A stretch of 64,000 bases of DNA from Anisakis pegreffii (GCA_035041965.1 JAPYMA010000173.1:434001-498000); one strand, 5' to 3'; counted from the first letter of the stretch, positions 27,401-39,680 are shown. Made by a program: numbers and translations. Notes: generated from the letters alone by a model not told the origin.

Positions 27401-30400
27401 TCGATAATCGCGTTGTTGGAAGTGGCACAGAATACAGTGGTGGACAATTTTGAATCGTTTCAGATTCGATTTAAGGTAAGGAAGTTGATGATCGTTGTGA
27501 TTGGTATTGTATTGTTGAGGGTGTATTTGAGAGAATTTTATTGAGATTTATTGAGAATTTAGAGAATTGTATTGTATTGTATTGAATTGAAATGTTTTGT
27601 ATTGTATTGTATTTGAGAGAATTGTATTTGAGTATTGTTACTGAATGTGATTATTTGCATGACAGATGGTTCAAATTTTGTTGTTGTTGTAGTCTTTTGA
27701 GGTAATGTACGTTCGTCCAGCTCTAGTGTTTATAGAAATGAACGGAATGGTGCCACTGACCCTAAACGATTTGATTAATTATAGTTTCCTGAATCAACAG
27801 TGAAAGTGGCCACTGAAATATATCGTGTAGATCAAGGCGAGTACATGCATCCGCCGGCATGGCCAATGCCTTCTGAAGAAGCAGTCGAAGCGGCGATTGC
27901 GAGAGAGGAAGAAATGTCGAGTAGAAAAGAAAAGTGTGTTGATATAATTAATTTTATGGTGTAATGGTCCTAAGTAGTCAACTCCTCTGAAATAGCAGTG
28001 GTTCAGTAGTTATAGTGTGAAATTTGTCACTGGTTAATGTCCAGGAAATTGAGTTAGCAAAAACTGTACGAAACCGGATGATTGTGAGTAAGATAGGCAT
28101 GTATGAGTTCAGATTCTGTGCTGTCTGTGGGTAATTTATTGGATGTGTGTATAATGGATATCATATTAAATCAAGCAATTGAATTGCCTACAGCTTGATC
28201 GAATCGCTCGATCATCGACTATTTTGATATTTTACATAGTGTTGTTTGTTTGGTGGCTGTTTTCAAAATAGTTTCATGATGAAGTAATTTTGTTGACAAT
28301 TTTCAGACTCTACTATGCGCTCTGTAATCGTTTGATAGCGTTGAGCACCGATGGAAATCTGCACTGGCGACATGTGGACATGGCGCAATCGTTATTATCA
28401 CTATTGATACGTCGAGATATGCCATTTCCGAGTGAAGCGGTCAAGTAAGATTCACATAAATTATATGTTCTGCGAAGAGTTATAGGATAGATTTGAGCAT
28501 TTGGAAATTGGGATGAAAAACCTTTGTGATATTTATAGAGGAAACATTTTTAATGTTAACTGTTAGAAGGATGAAAAGTTATCAGTTTTGATTTGCATTG
28601 CATTAATCTAGCTTTTTGGTGTGTGATAATGGTTGATTAGCGGTGCAGTTTTGGTTTGTAGAGCGATTGTTGAGGTTATCAATAGATTTTAGTAAATTGT
28701 GTTTGGCGTGCGATTCGAATGGTCATTAGGTAGCGGTGTTTGTTTTTACAGGTTATTTGTACGTTTACTTGTAAGTGAGACGGTGAAAACGAGGCGTATG
28801 GCAACTGGACTGGTTGGAGCGTGGATGCGTATGACGAAACCGAAAGCTGTGAAAGTACCATTTGAAAATCCAATCGTGGTAAGTGGAAGAAGGGGTGCGA
28901 TTGTACAGAATAAAAAGGAATAAAAGAATGACTGTGTTCAATAGTGATAGATATTAGGTGAAGTCGTATCACTTAAGGAAATTGGATTCTAATAAGGAAT
29001 TGCAGTTTCCAAACGTTGGTCCGGGTGCAACATGGCCAATTCAGTACGGCTTTCGACCGGACAACCAAATCACTCTGTTCGATTCGGAGAAAGTACCGCA
29101 CAATGCGAAAGAATGGAATGCCACGAAATTCTTCAGCAAAACACATTGGGGTTTTTATACATGGCCGAAGTTTGTTGTTTGTTGTTTTGTTCGAATTGTT
29201 CATTTTTTGTTGTGTGTTTAATTATTCATTTATTATACTTGTTAATAGTTGATTTTGCCAGTGCTCTGTTTGAGATGTCAATTTGTGTAATCTGTTCACA
29301 TTGAATACGGCAATGTTTCCAATCGAAATGAGAATACAGTTGTTTGTTACATTCTGATGGCTAGAGTTTTGATTTTGATTTGAATTGAATTTGTGTGATT
29401 ATGAATATGTGAAGGTTGAATTGAATATAAGAGAGTAACCATTGGTATCGTTTTGAGAGAACTAAAAGTCTATGCGCCATCCTCTCAACAACACCAAATC
29501 AATCGTCAGCTATCAGAACTAAATGAAACTGAACGATCGTTAATCGAAATAATGCGTGACGATGAATTCGCAGTGAAATTCCGTCACTATATGAGCGTAG
29601 AGGAGAAGAAGGGTGAAGACGTCTTCAATGCGGTCTCATTCACGTTGTTCTACGTGAGTGCTTACATCTAATTCGTTATTGCTTTTGTTGTGACTGTTTG
29701 TTTCAGTGATAATGTCATTTCTACATTATATAGCAATTGATTATAAGATTGGAATTTGGTCATAGAATTTAATTTGTTGCAGTTTTAAAGATTAAATGAT
29801 TGAGCAATTTTGCGCAAAAACATTTCTGGTTTGGTCTGTTGTTTCACTAAAGTTTGGTTTCTCGTTCAGTTTTCGGATTTTCCTTTGAACTGTTTTGATG
29901 GGATAGCGTTGTAAAGTGTTGTGAAGAGAGCTTTCATAAGCACTCAGTGATGTTTCAGGGTCTGTTCCGTAACTATAATGATCTTCTCTTACCCGTATTC
30001 AAGAAGCATTTGGAGTTATTGTTGGTGAGCGATAAGGTAAGCAAACGAGGAATTCGTAAAGGTGGAATTGAGGTTTTGAACACTTATCGTTGGAATTGTT
30101 TATTTATATATCGAAGATTGTTTATTTGATACATATTGTTTGAGTGTGAATATCATGATTCGTGGAGGTTTTTTGGTTTGTGCCGGTTGTTTGTGTCAGA
30201 ATTTGTATTTGACTGACGAGTGATTTGAGGAAGGAGGGCAACGATTAGCCTCCGAGATGGTCGCGGGTCTATTGAACGGAAGTAAGTTGTGGAAATACGA
30301 GAAGCTGGAAGCAATGTGGCGATGGCTTGCACCCTTGTTGAGCGTTTGTTTCGAGAATATCAAAACAGAAAGCGTCAAAAATTGGGGCACTGCAATAGCG

Positions 30401-30810
30401 ACAGTTTTCGGTTCGGTTGATCCACGTATACTGCACTGGTTCATCGACCTACTCTTCAACATATGCTCAAAACCAACGGATAGCAGTTTTCATGCGACAA
30501 CGTCAGTTGCACAGTGATTTATTTGCTTTGCGATTGCTTTCGTTGTTTTTTTTGCACCGAAAGCAATTTTGAAAAAAATTTCTTTATCGTATTCGAATTG
30601 TTATGCGTTTTGAGAATTTTCAATGATTTGTTTCAAAGATGGGGAAGATTGCTATATTTTCCCACAGAGTTTGGGGTGGTAGTTGAGAGGTTTTAGAAGA
30701 TAATTTTAGAAGTGTTATTTGTGATTGAATCCTAATTTAACAATATGTGTCGTTTTTGTAGGTTATGAAATTATTGTTATGCAGATTCATAGTTCTTTGT
30801 GTTATTATTA

Positions 30811-30854
<44 letters not shown>

Positions 30855-33216
30855 GTTATTATTATTGTCGTCTTTTCATTTAGACGTTTATACCTGCTAC
30901 AAGGAGCGTTGAATCAGTGCGAGTGGCGTGTCACCGAGTTGTGGAGTCGTTTGATGAAGTTGTGTGAGCCGGCCATGATGGAATCGTATCAGAATATGCG
31001 TGAGCGAATCGGTTCGTGTATCGCGACGATTGTGTGGTTCGATTTGGCAGATCTCTACGTTGATCCACAAGTGCCGAAGAAATTCCATCCACCACGTTTA
31101 GCCAATATTATGGCTGATATTAATTCGATGGTATGCGGGATTGATCGATCGTTTCGTATATTGCTTATTGCTTGTTAGGGCATTTTAGATTCTCGCTCGA
31201 TTTTGTTGGAGTTGAAGTGAATGGACACTCACTATCAGTTCTATGGGGGAAATAAGGACACTTTGGAGAAACTGGGCGATTTTATGAGCGTTTTGCAATG
31301 GTCACTTCAGATTGTTGTGAATTTGATGGTGTTGAATGAACGATTGAATCCAATGATCAATGTTGGAGAATGCAAACGGAATGTTTCTGACGGAATATTT
31401 ATTCTTAGATGGAGATTCTGTGGTCAGAAGTTGCCGAAGCGAAAAGAACCGAGGAGGATTGCATGGAAACGGATGGCACTCATGAAAACGCCAGCAATAA
31501 CAACACCAATAATCATAATTCGTCATCGGATGAAGAAGGCGATCGTAAGAAGGTGAGAAGGGTAAAGTATCAGTGTGAATCTGATAGAGGTGTTGCCCTC
31601 GTATGGGTTTATTTAGAGACTTTGAAAAATGCATTTTACAGGCAGTAATGGTTTTCAAAGCGTTGCTGAATTATTTGAATGCGCACTGGATACACTCATT
31701 CTGTTCGCTGCCACGTCCAATATTCAATTTGTTGCCGTTGTTGATACATTTTGAAAATGAAACAAGGTTATCATTGACTGTGTTTGTTTATTTATTCATT
31801 TTTTGTTTAGAATTCTACTCGTTTTTGTTGTGATTGAGATAGGTGAAATGATGATACGATGAGCAGAATGCGGAATGTGGAGAAAGAGATCAACTTTGTA
31901 AAGTTACACCCATCACCACAATGAACTGAGCGTTTGTTTCAGTGATGAAGAGTTGAAGAAGAGTTGTCGTTATCAGCTGAGACAAGGCATGTCACAGACA
32001 ATGATTACGAGCGCAAATGTATCGATGGTGATTAGTGGTGCTCGAGAGGTGGGTATTTTGTTGTTGTGGTGGTGGTGCTCTTATTTAGTGGAACGTGAAT
32101 GTATTTGAGACTGAAACGGCATTCAGTAGATTGTGACTGACTGCATTTGGGCTCAAATGAACGCCTTTTGATTGATGTTGCAGTTGGCATCGTCGTCATC
32201 GTGTTGGTGGAAGGCGAAGGTTTCACTGCTGAAATATCTTCAAGTAGCGATCTTCTCGAATCTGTTCGTGTTCCTTGAGCATCGTCCCGCGTTGAAGCAG
32301 ATCTTCTTCGCGTTACTTCTCGACGAACGACTTGAGGTTCGTGAGACGGCCGCCGAATCGATTTCGGGTCTGCTGCATTGTCACTTCTTCGACGTTGACG
32401 ATTCGCTCATTGTAAGTTGTCTTTATGTTGTTTTTGTGCTCATTAAATGAAGTGTTGATGCGTGATTGAGGATGTTTTGAATAATGAAGTGTTGATGTGA
32501 TTATATAATCTTTTGCCTACTTTCATTGAGATTTTTAAAATTTTATTTTGGCTTTTGATTGAAACATTTTGATTTTTGTTGTTGATTTTTCAGAAGAAAT
32601 TCTGCTCATGGTCTCGAGCCGAGAACGGCCCCAAACGTCACGCAGGTGTGCTGGCACTGTCGGCCGTTGTTCAGGCATACCCTTACACTGTACCTCCGAT
32701 ATTGCCGAATGCTTTAATGCAACTGTGTCGTCATGCCACCGATAAACAACCCATGCAGGTATTATTACGATTCGACTGATTTGTCGATTTGTGATTTGAT
32801 AAATTGAACATTGCATTCACTTGCACGGTGTTTTGCATTAAAATGATGCAGTGAAAATGACTGCTGTGCGTTTTGTTTCTTCAACTTTTGTTCCGTTGAA
32901 TGACTCCAATGCTCTTTCGTATTTAGGCTTGTTCTCAGAAATATTTAATGATTTTCGGACCATTTATTCAAGGAGTATCTTATTTGAAATCATTTGGTAA
33001 TTGATTGGCATTGAATGAACTTTTCATATCGATATCGTAATGAATTGAGTATGTTCCATTGATTAGTGACATTTTCTGCAGGGAACCGTGAAAAAAGCGT
33101 TGAGTGAATTCAAACGAACACATCAAGACTGTTGGCATGAACATAAGACGCAGTTTAGTGAAGATCAACTGGCAATATTGACCGACCTTCTTGTTTCTCC
33201 AAATTATTACGTTTGA
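18490..33216 (+). CDS. psme-4: Proteasome activator PA200/Blm10 (PSME4)
   Basis: PA200 is a HEAT-repeat solenoid that caps the 20S proteasome and promotes ubiquitin-independent degradation, for example of acetylated histones. The model has 38 exons and about 1,911 residues (human about 1,843). The start is the first in-frame ATG, 18490, giving an acidic Ser-rich N-terminus, and the stop is 33214-33216. Unmistakable blocks are [14 protein letters not shown] with WFDELW (20756-20955), [11 protein letters not shown] (21326-21514), [11 protein letters not shown] (22966-23108), [11 protein letters not shown] (28958-29169) and [12 protein letters not shown] at the end. The C-terminal Tyr-Tyr-Val fits the HbYX rule by which the cap docks into the 20S alpha ring. 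All exon phases agree. The symbol is by homology. Confidence 0.97.
19817..20100 (+). repeat. 55-bp minisatellite, about five copies, in a PA200 intron
   Basis: The unit reads ...GATGAGTTGCCCATTGGGAA... with exact 55-base spacing between GCCCATTGGG at 19881, 19936, 19991 and 20046. A diverged first copy lies at 19827. The array lies wholly in the intron 19574-20141 and ends 41 bases before the next exon. Copies 2 to 5 are nearly identical. Confidence 0.95.
20284..20477 (+). other. psme-4: GC-AG intron in the PA200 gene
   Basis: The donor is CAG|GCGAGT at 20281-20289 and the acceptor is ATTTTAG at 20471-20477. Joining GGALEQ... to [10 protein letters not shown] in phase 0 reproduces the conserved PA200 segment. 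The nearest GT donor (GTTGAA, 20288) gives the wrong phase, and an in-frame stop follows. GC-AG introns are a minor but normal class. Confidence 0.85.
23258..23380. repeat. Imperfect foldback in a PA200 intron
   Basis: The segment starts CCGGCAAATCTGCCTAAAGA and ends with a diverged reverse complement of it (...GGGCAGATAGTCCGG). Shared blocks are CCGG, ATCTGCC, AGTT and CCTAA. It lies in the intron 23109-23414. It looks like an old palindromic MITE. Confidence 0.6.
27555..27627 (+). repeat. Degenerate (TGTAT)n tract in a PA200 intron
   Basis: Repeated TTGTA and TGTAT pentamers with interruptions lie in the intron 27476-27784. Confidence 0.7.
28958..33216 (+). other. psme-4: PA200 exons 28-38 (C-terminal third, HbYX end)
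   Basis: Exons: 28958-29169, 29458-29653, 29959-30036, 30230-30501, 30884-31130, 31409-31552, 31642-31766, 31943-32048, 32184-32411, 32594-32758 and 33082-33216. Exon 31409-31552 encodes an Asn/Ser/Asp/Glu-rich loop that is species-specific in look. The rest follows the family closely ([51 protein letters not shown]). The final exon ends ...SPNYYV, with Tyr at the penultimate position as required for gate opening. Confidence 0.94.
30801..30868 (+). repeat. (ATT)n microsatellite next to a splice acceptor
   Basis: About 22 ATT units with two or three GTT interruptions. The run ends about 15 bases before the acceptor at 30882-30883 (TTTTCATTTAG) of PA200 exon 30884-31130, so it occupies the place of the branch region. 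Confidence 0.92.
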
Positions 33217-36024
33217 TTGATGATCGTCGATTAGTGATGATGGATGAATGGCAACTGAGAATTTTCATATTTTCAGTCGTTTTGTTTTCTTTTTATCATT
33301 TCAGTTTTCATTTTTCAGCATCTTTCATTGATTGATTTTGTTCTAATCGTTTAGCCTCATAGTGCGAAATCAGTCCTCTTTTTACATTTTGTAATGATTA
33401 CTCGTGTATTTATTATTATTGTTGTTATTATTATTATGATTTTTGTTTGTGAATATACTCGAATGTTTGATGTTGATTTGATTTGTCGACTATGAATTCG
33501 TCGTAATATTAGAATAAGATGATATTGTAGGTAGTGTTTGCAGTTATTGTTTGAGGTTTAACTGATTAGTGGATAGGTAACGACTTTTGATGAGGTAAAG
33601 AAGTGATGAGAGTAGGCTTTGCGGTGAAATCAATCGGGATATTTCGTTAGGAATTCAATTGAAAACTTCTCAGCCACATATCATCGACATCTTACAATTC
33701 CGTAAAATAAGACTAAATAAGAAATGCTCAGCTCATCGTCACGTCACGGTTCATTGTCTCATCTTAATGTTTTCAACCTCAGAATCAATGCTTTCCGGAC
33801 CACCACAACACCGTCAACTAGTTGTGAGTTTACGCATGTAGCACAGCTGTTTTCTTTATGATGGGATGATTCGATTCATTCAGTGTGGATTCAATTGAAT
33901 GGCGAAATTATCGTTTAAAATGAATCTTTTTGCCGATATGATAGAAGTTTTTCGATTGATCAGTTTCACAGCTAAGAAGTGCACCGTTACTCGTGAATAT
34001 ATCTATTGGATTGATTTGATGTTGTGCTCAAAATTAGATGATAATCTTTTTGGGTTTAGCACGACCACTTATTGCTTGAATGATGGCGATTCTCGGAATA
34101 TCGTCGTCACATTTCATTTTTATCGTTTCCGTATTTATTTCTTATTCTGTCGATCTTTATCTAATTAGTATTTGTTTATTTAATTCACTGAAGAAGTTTG
34201 TTGTTTTTCAATCTTCAAGTTATCTATCGAGTTTGTTTCATCACTTAACTGTAGCAATTTTAATGTTGATTTTGTCATAGTTGTTCAATGTTTCAGCATG
34301 TTCTTGAATATATATCTGATTTTTGATAGTTGTCATGTTCCAAAAAATGATTTTCAAATCAAACAACAGCCAAACACGGGCAGTATTATTGGCAGTGGTG
34401 AAATGTCGGTTTCTTTTTCAGAAATGTTTTCATGAGAGCTTGAAAATCGACTTTCGCACCTTCAAGGATCCAAAAACAATCGAGTTTTACAGAAAGAAAT
34501 TAATGAAAATTGAACATTTCATAAGAATTTTATGGAAGATGAGATAGTTGTGAAGTGAGAAATAATTTCTTTGTAACAACAAAAAAGATAGAATTCAGCT
34601 CAAATTTATTCATATTGAGTGCATCGCTGTGTTTGTGCATTCAGCGATGACAGTATTTCCGAATAATCATATTCCTTGCAGTAGAGGGGAACATACCATT
34701 GCCACATACTACTGCCTTAGACTGTCCTGTTATAATTGTAACTGTATGATAGATGCTTTACCATTTATTACATTTGAAAAAAAAAGAAGTATCTGGATAC
34801 TCTCTGATAGTCTTCAGTGAGCAGAGGTACTCTTACTATCAGCTTATATCAAATTTCATGATCACGGATAACTATGAACAATTCTCAGCCTATTCAATAG
34901 TTTAATTGTGTCTTACGTTGATCAGTCTGAAGTAAATGGTTTCATCACTCATTTACATAGAACACTATGAAGTGTGTTTGTTGGGTATGATGAGGACTGG
35001 ACGGAGCTGATGGAGCAGCTTAGAATTGTTTAATCATGCAATCCAGTTGATGTGCTTATCGTTAGCATCTCGACGCATTTTCGGAATAGTATCCGTTGTA
35101 TTGATGTGAAATTTTTAGTAAGGACTGAATTGCTTGCACTGAATAGCGATTACATTGTGATTGTTGTTTAGGTTACGTTTCAAGAATTGTTATTATTAGA
35201 AGGTGTACGAATGAAATTTGTAAAGGATTCATTTTCGATGTTGTTGCCTTTTGTATTGTTACAGTTTTAAATATAGTTGTTTTATTACAGTCACATAAAT
35301 TCTTTTATCATTGTTCAATCTTCAGAATGTATTTTCGACTGTTGTTTTTTGGTATTGTTGAGTTGATTTCTGTAGATCGTGAACGTTTTACACATAAATA
35401 TCACTTTAGTTATCTCATAATATTTGTTGTATTCAATAAAGTTCTTAACTGAAAACTTAGAATCGCATGTACATTCTCCTCTAAAGACTATTTTCAAGAA
35501 TAAATACAGTCAATGACGACGGTGTCTCTAGAGTGCACACCATTTGAAGATGGTTACTTTATTCTAACAAGTATAACCAAGCAATATTTTTGTCTGAGCA
35601 ATCGTCTCACTTCAGATGGAATCTTGCTTGAAGCTGATTATTCGCTCAGAAATGAAGTTTTTAAGTGGGAAGCTTGAGTCGTTGTTTCATAATCAGACCG
35701 CATTAGGGCACGATGGTGGTGTGGGTTGTTTCACAAAGCCAATTTGTCGAATTTCCATCAGCAATTGGAGTTGGTCTTAAAACTGCTCGGAGAATGTAAA
35801 TGTTCTAAGAATTGGTGTTGAATACTAACAATAAGGATGTTACAAGTTGATCTTAAACATGATTCAAATGCCAACGATATTAAGAAAGTGTTATTTCTAC
35901 ATGTGACAGTTTCAAACCGCCTGGACTTCGGCTATAGACTTCTGTACTGATTGCAAGTAAATAGCAACCAACCACAAGCGCCTCTGAATTCACATCGAAT
36001 CGGTGCAATCTGCTCAATTCACAA
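33217..36024. other. Intergenic region, no gene recognised
   Basis: These 2.8 kb lie downstream of PA200. Short ORFs occur (for example 33899-34168 and 34323-34547) but have no recognisable domain, no convincing splice partners and a composition like the surrounding noncoding DNA. No canonical AATAAA was noticed soon after the PA200 stop. The promoter of the ERG28-like gene should lie near the right end. Confidence 0.5.
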
Positions 36025-37227
36025 ATGGATAAACGTGCATTCGCTCGGACATGGCTCTCGTTCACGGTTCTACAATTGCTCGGGAATCTGTGGCAATGTA
36101 CAGACACGAAAACGTTCTCGGTGAAGATGTTCCGTGAACATGCCTGGAAACAAAGTAAGTCTGCAGAGGTGTTCAGTTGTTTCGCATTTTCAACTGGGCA
36201 AACATCATAAGTGAACAATGAAACGAATCGAATTATTTGGATTGTCGACCTGGAATCGGTCAATCTCGCCTTTTGCTCAAAAAACACAAAGTTCCCACCT
36301 TATATGAACGAAAAGTGCCTCTCAAAAAGTTTAAACGACGTTTAATTCACTGAAAAATACTTTCCGAGTGATTACCATTAAAAAATGTTTCTGCTAGCAA
36401 GCGAGTGAAACTTCATTGTCAGTGAAAGTTTGCGAGAGTGCAGAAAGCGGAACCTATTCTGCGTCTATGACCCCATTAGCTTCACTGCTTAAGTGATGCT
36501 TTGCATTGACCGAAGGTGTTTCGCAAACTGTTTCGGTTGTTGTTTCAAACAGATAAAAATTGCAGTCTCACCAATCGTCTCAAGATTATTTTTTCTGCAC
36601 AATTTGATACTTCTCCTGCTGCGAATGCTACTGATCATTTGCTTTCAATCACGTTCTTTACATATATTCCATTTGGTTTGTTCGGTTGTTTCAATGCTTT
36701 ATTTGGCCATGGAAGCGTTCTATTTCATGTCGTTGGACAGTTCAGTGCCTGTCATCTCCCAAGTGGTCCTATCAGGTGAATGTTGGTTGATCTTAATGAA
36801 TAGTCAACGTGAATGTATGAAGCTGATATGTTAAAATGAATGCATATTGTGCAAAACCAGTAGACATGAACTGAACAGATTGATAAAAGGATCGAATTCT
36901 ATCTGTTTCTTTTGGTTTGATGTCATCGGAACTTCAGAGAATTGTTACAAACGGCTGCCTTTTAATGGATTTCAGAGAGTCAAAAATTTCAGAGACAAAA
37001 AGTTGCTCCAAGTATCTATGGTTCCTTTATCCCTCTTAAGCTGCATTGCAGGCATCTCAGTGGTAATAATACTGGTATGCAAGAGTTCAATCTGGGAGAG
37101 TGTCGATAAGCGATCGACAAAATGTGATAAACGGCGTATGCTAGTGTCGAAGCATTTTCTGACGAATAATCAATTTGACGACTCACCGATATCGCCCGGA
37201 GCGATGAACTTAAAGAAATTGCAATGA
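36025..37227 (+). CDS. erg-28: ERG28-like ER membrane protein
   Basis: Three exons, 36025-36154, 36566-36775 and 36938-37227, join in phase 1 at both junctions and give 209 residues. Exon 1 carries the N-terminal hydrophobic segment (ARTWLSFTVLQLLGNLWQ). Exon 2 carries two membrane helices in the pattern SRLFFLHNLILLLLRMLLIIC then HIFHLVCSVVSMLYLAMEAFYF. Exon 3 carries the last helix and a basic tail. This order and the ...RxF...LLLLR...xLHxxxL...A.E.FxF pattern match ERG28 (human about 140 residues). In fungi and animals ERG28 scaffolds C-4 sterol demethylation enzymes in the ER. In C. elegans the homologue promotes surface delivery of the BK channel SLO-1. The protein ends KKLQ, a KKXX dilysine ER-retrieval signal. 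It is longer than usual because of a roughly 48-residue C-terminal extension and some extra residues before the last helix. Identification is by pattern from memory. Confidence 0.78.
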
Positions 37228-38113
37228 TCAAATTCGTTGAAACGAAATACTTCAGTTGATTTCCTTCTGCTGAAGGAAATTTTCAATTAGCTTTAATCAA
37301 CAATCGTAATCGATCTGATTTGTAAATATATATATTTTAAAGCATTAGTCGATTCACATAAAAATGAAGTTTACAAAGCGTTTTTGTGAGGTTTTCGCTG
37401 TCAAACTGTCAAGTTTACATTATCAATGCCGGCTCATCGACTACTTAACCTACTCTAGATCTGCGAACAATTGTGACTGGTAATCGTGCATAGGACGTTT
37501 TCTGCACTTCGCCACTTTTATCAACACCATTATTTGAAGTGTTTCAAGGTGTGATGACGTGAAGAAAGTTTACATTTCAAATGATATTTCATTCAAGAAA
37601 TGGAATGGCAGAATGAAATGTGTTACAATATGTGCAAAACAGTTCACATCAAATAGAGCATATGCGATTTTTATTGAAGAATGAATATGCATTGCGCAAT
37701 GAAAAACAAAAACAAAGTAATACACGCATGAAGACCTGAAATCAGTGACATGTAACAACCCAGACAACAACCGTACGTAATTATCATCATATACCTAAAC
37801 TTATCAATAGTAATCATCATTCAAGGCGACTCATATCAGTACTCATCAACTGTCATTGTCGATGTTCAGTTAATGAATATGTTGAATCGGAGAAGAATGT
37901 GCGATCGTATGGTAAAAATTGTTCTGTCTTCGTCAAGTGTTGAACATTTTTGGGTTTATGAAGAAAAGATTAATTTGGCAGAGCAAAACGTCTCCGTTAT
38001 CGTTATTTTGATGTGATTGTGAATTTTCAAGCCAAGAAAAACATAAGTTATTGAGAAGTAAAAGTGATATATCAACATTATTAACTAAAGCACATTGGCT
38101 TTTCACCATTCAA
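37228..38113. other. Convergent 3' region between ERG28-like and THAP genes
   Basis: This is a noncoding-looking AT-rich stretch where two genes converge. On the - strand there is an AATAAA at 37670-37675, about 440 bases 3' of the THAP stop, which could be its polyadenylation signal. I see nothing else assignable. Confidence 0.5.
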
Positions 38114-39680
38114 CTACTGAACAGTTTGTTCTTCTGCGACAATTATATTTTCTTCGGGGATGTTGCGTTGTAGTTGCGGGACACGGCGATCCTTAATAGA
38201 AGTCATCCTATTATTTCAGTTCACAACGAGAACTTTGCTATTATGATTGAATGAAAATACGGGCAATAATAATAATAAAAACAATAATAACAGAAGATAA
38301 CTGAAGAAATAAGAACTGAGCGAACCTCAACGGCGTTCGCGGCTAAGGCTTGGAATGAACTCCTCAAAACCGGCACACGGCGTTTAATGATAACCGTTTG
38401 GCCGGGTTTCACTCCAGCCGCTTCCACTATAGGTTTCTGGAGCATTTGCAATTTGACTCGTTTGATTTGACCAGTTTCTGGGATTTGCAATGTTACGATA
38501 TTGTTGCGTGACATTTGTTGGTGTTGTTGCTGTGGCTGGACTTGTATTTGGGATGTTGTTGTGGTTTGAGAGTAGGGTATATTGGGTTGTGCAATCTGAG
38601 AGGAGCATATCGTCTCGTGTTGAGTTTGCTGGTGCTGCAAGTTTTGTGCCTGATACTGTGATTGGCTTTGTTGCTGCTGTGGAATTGAGGTTGTGGCGAT
38701 CACTATGGATTTATTATCCTAAAATTGCATTACTTTTCAATGCATACTAATGACCACATAGTTCAGTTGCATTTTCAGTTAATTCTTTCAATCACGGCTG
38801 CATATGATAAACTGGGTTACTGACAGTATTATGCCAATATCATTCCAATTATGATTGTTTTGGCATGGCCATATTGGTATCATAATTATGAGAGGAGAGT
38901 TTACTGGTTTATGAATGAAACTTTTCGGTTAGGTATCAGAAAAATGGCAGTGCTATCTCATTTAGTGGACTTGACTTGACGGGAACAAATGGCTTGAAAT
39001 GAGGAAACCTCAGGAGTGAGTCTTGTTGATGATTGATGAGCTCCACCATTATTTGCTAGCTGAGTTTTAGACAAACTAGGTTTTCGTTTCCGTTTCAAAA
39101 TCAACGGTTTACACGTACGACCATGTTCCATTCGTGAGGTTTTGATCAGTTCCTGAAAAGGTTTTGCCTGATCTGATGCGGGAACTAAAACATGTTCCGA
39201 TGAATAGATGCAATTTGACATGTGTTCCCTTGCAATTGAGCAAGCAAGAAGGCATTATGGCAGACCTCGTAACCGGCCGCATACGGATCCGGCTTCATTT
39301 CGGCCAACTCTTCCAAGTACTGCAAAACCTCAGGTGGTGGTTCACGGTTCAAGAAAAGATGTGGTACAAAATCCTCGTGTGATGGATCACTGGACGGTCG
39401 ACCTGACCGGAAATGCACGCTGCACACCTGAAAGGATGGAGCGAAATATGAGTGTGAAAGAGATGAGTGGATGACAGGAATGGATGGTGATATCCATGAA
39501 TGAACTGAGAGCTGAATCCGAGTTCGGCAAACATACTCGATCCTTATTGGTTACTTCACGATCGCCAATGGCGTACAACCATTGCACCCGTTTCATTCCG
39601 GGTTCCTTCGGAATGCCGAAAAATCGAATCGCCGGATAGGCCGAGCGACGAGACCAGCCACAAAAAACACATTTATCCAT
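38114..39680 (-). CDS. THAP-type zinc-finger protein with Gln-rich region
   Basis: Five exons on the - strand: 39537-39680, 39266-39427, 38976-39167, 38326-38718 and 38114-38191. All junctions are phase 0, giving 322 residues from ATG at 39680. Residues 1 to about 85 form a THAP domain, the C2CH DNA-binding finger related to P-element transposase. The first ligands are in CVFC at the N-terminus, the second pair in VCSVHF at the start of exon 2, and the domain closes with FVPHLF (the family's AVPxxF position). Exon 3 has a basic patch (LKRKRKPS) that is a likely nuclear signal. Exon 4 is rich in Gln, Thr and Ser and then basic (IKRVKLQM, VIIKRRVP). The last exon ends ...AEEQTVQ. The layout recalls THAP11, but I see no HCF-1-binding [DE]HxY motif, so orthology is open. 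The exon 3 donor could instead lie at the GAG|GTTTCC junction near 39010. Confidence 0.85.

Larger units (their letters stand above)
22966..28878 (+). other. psme-4: PA200 exons 12-27 (middle)
   Basis: Exons: 22966-23108, 23415-23589, 23826-23924, 24173-24242, 24512-24675, 24891-25007, 25217-25362, 25616-25782, 25994-26151, 26272-26394, 26780-26875, 26995-27123, 27284-27475, 27785-27933, 28307-28444 and 28752-28878. They encode alpha-helical HEAT-like repeats in the same order as human PA200, for example [20 protein letters not shown] at 25994-26151 and the [20 protein letters not shown] segment at 28307-28444. The intron after 23108 contains an imperfect inverted repeat (23258-23380). Confidence 0.92.

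Noticed and set aside
36516..36779. 87-codon ORF across ERG28-like exon 2
   Set aside because: Its frame does not connect to exon 1, while the other frame gives ERG28-type helices and matches phase 1 at both ends.
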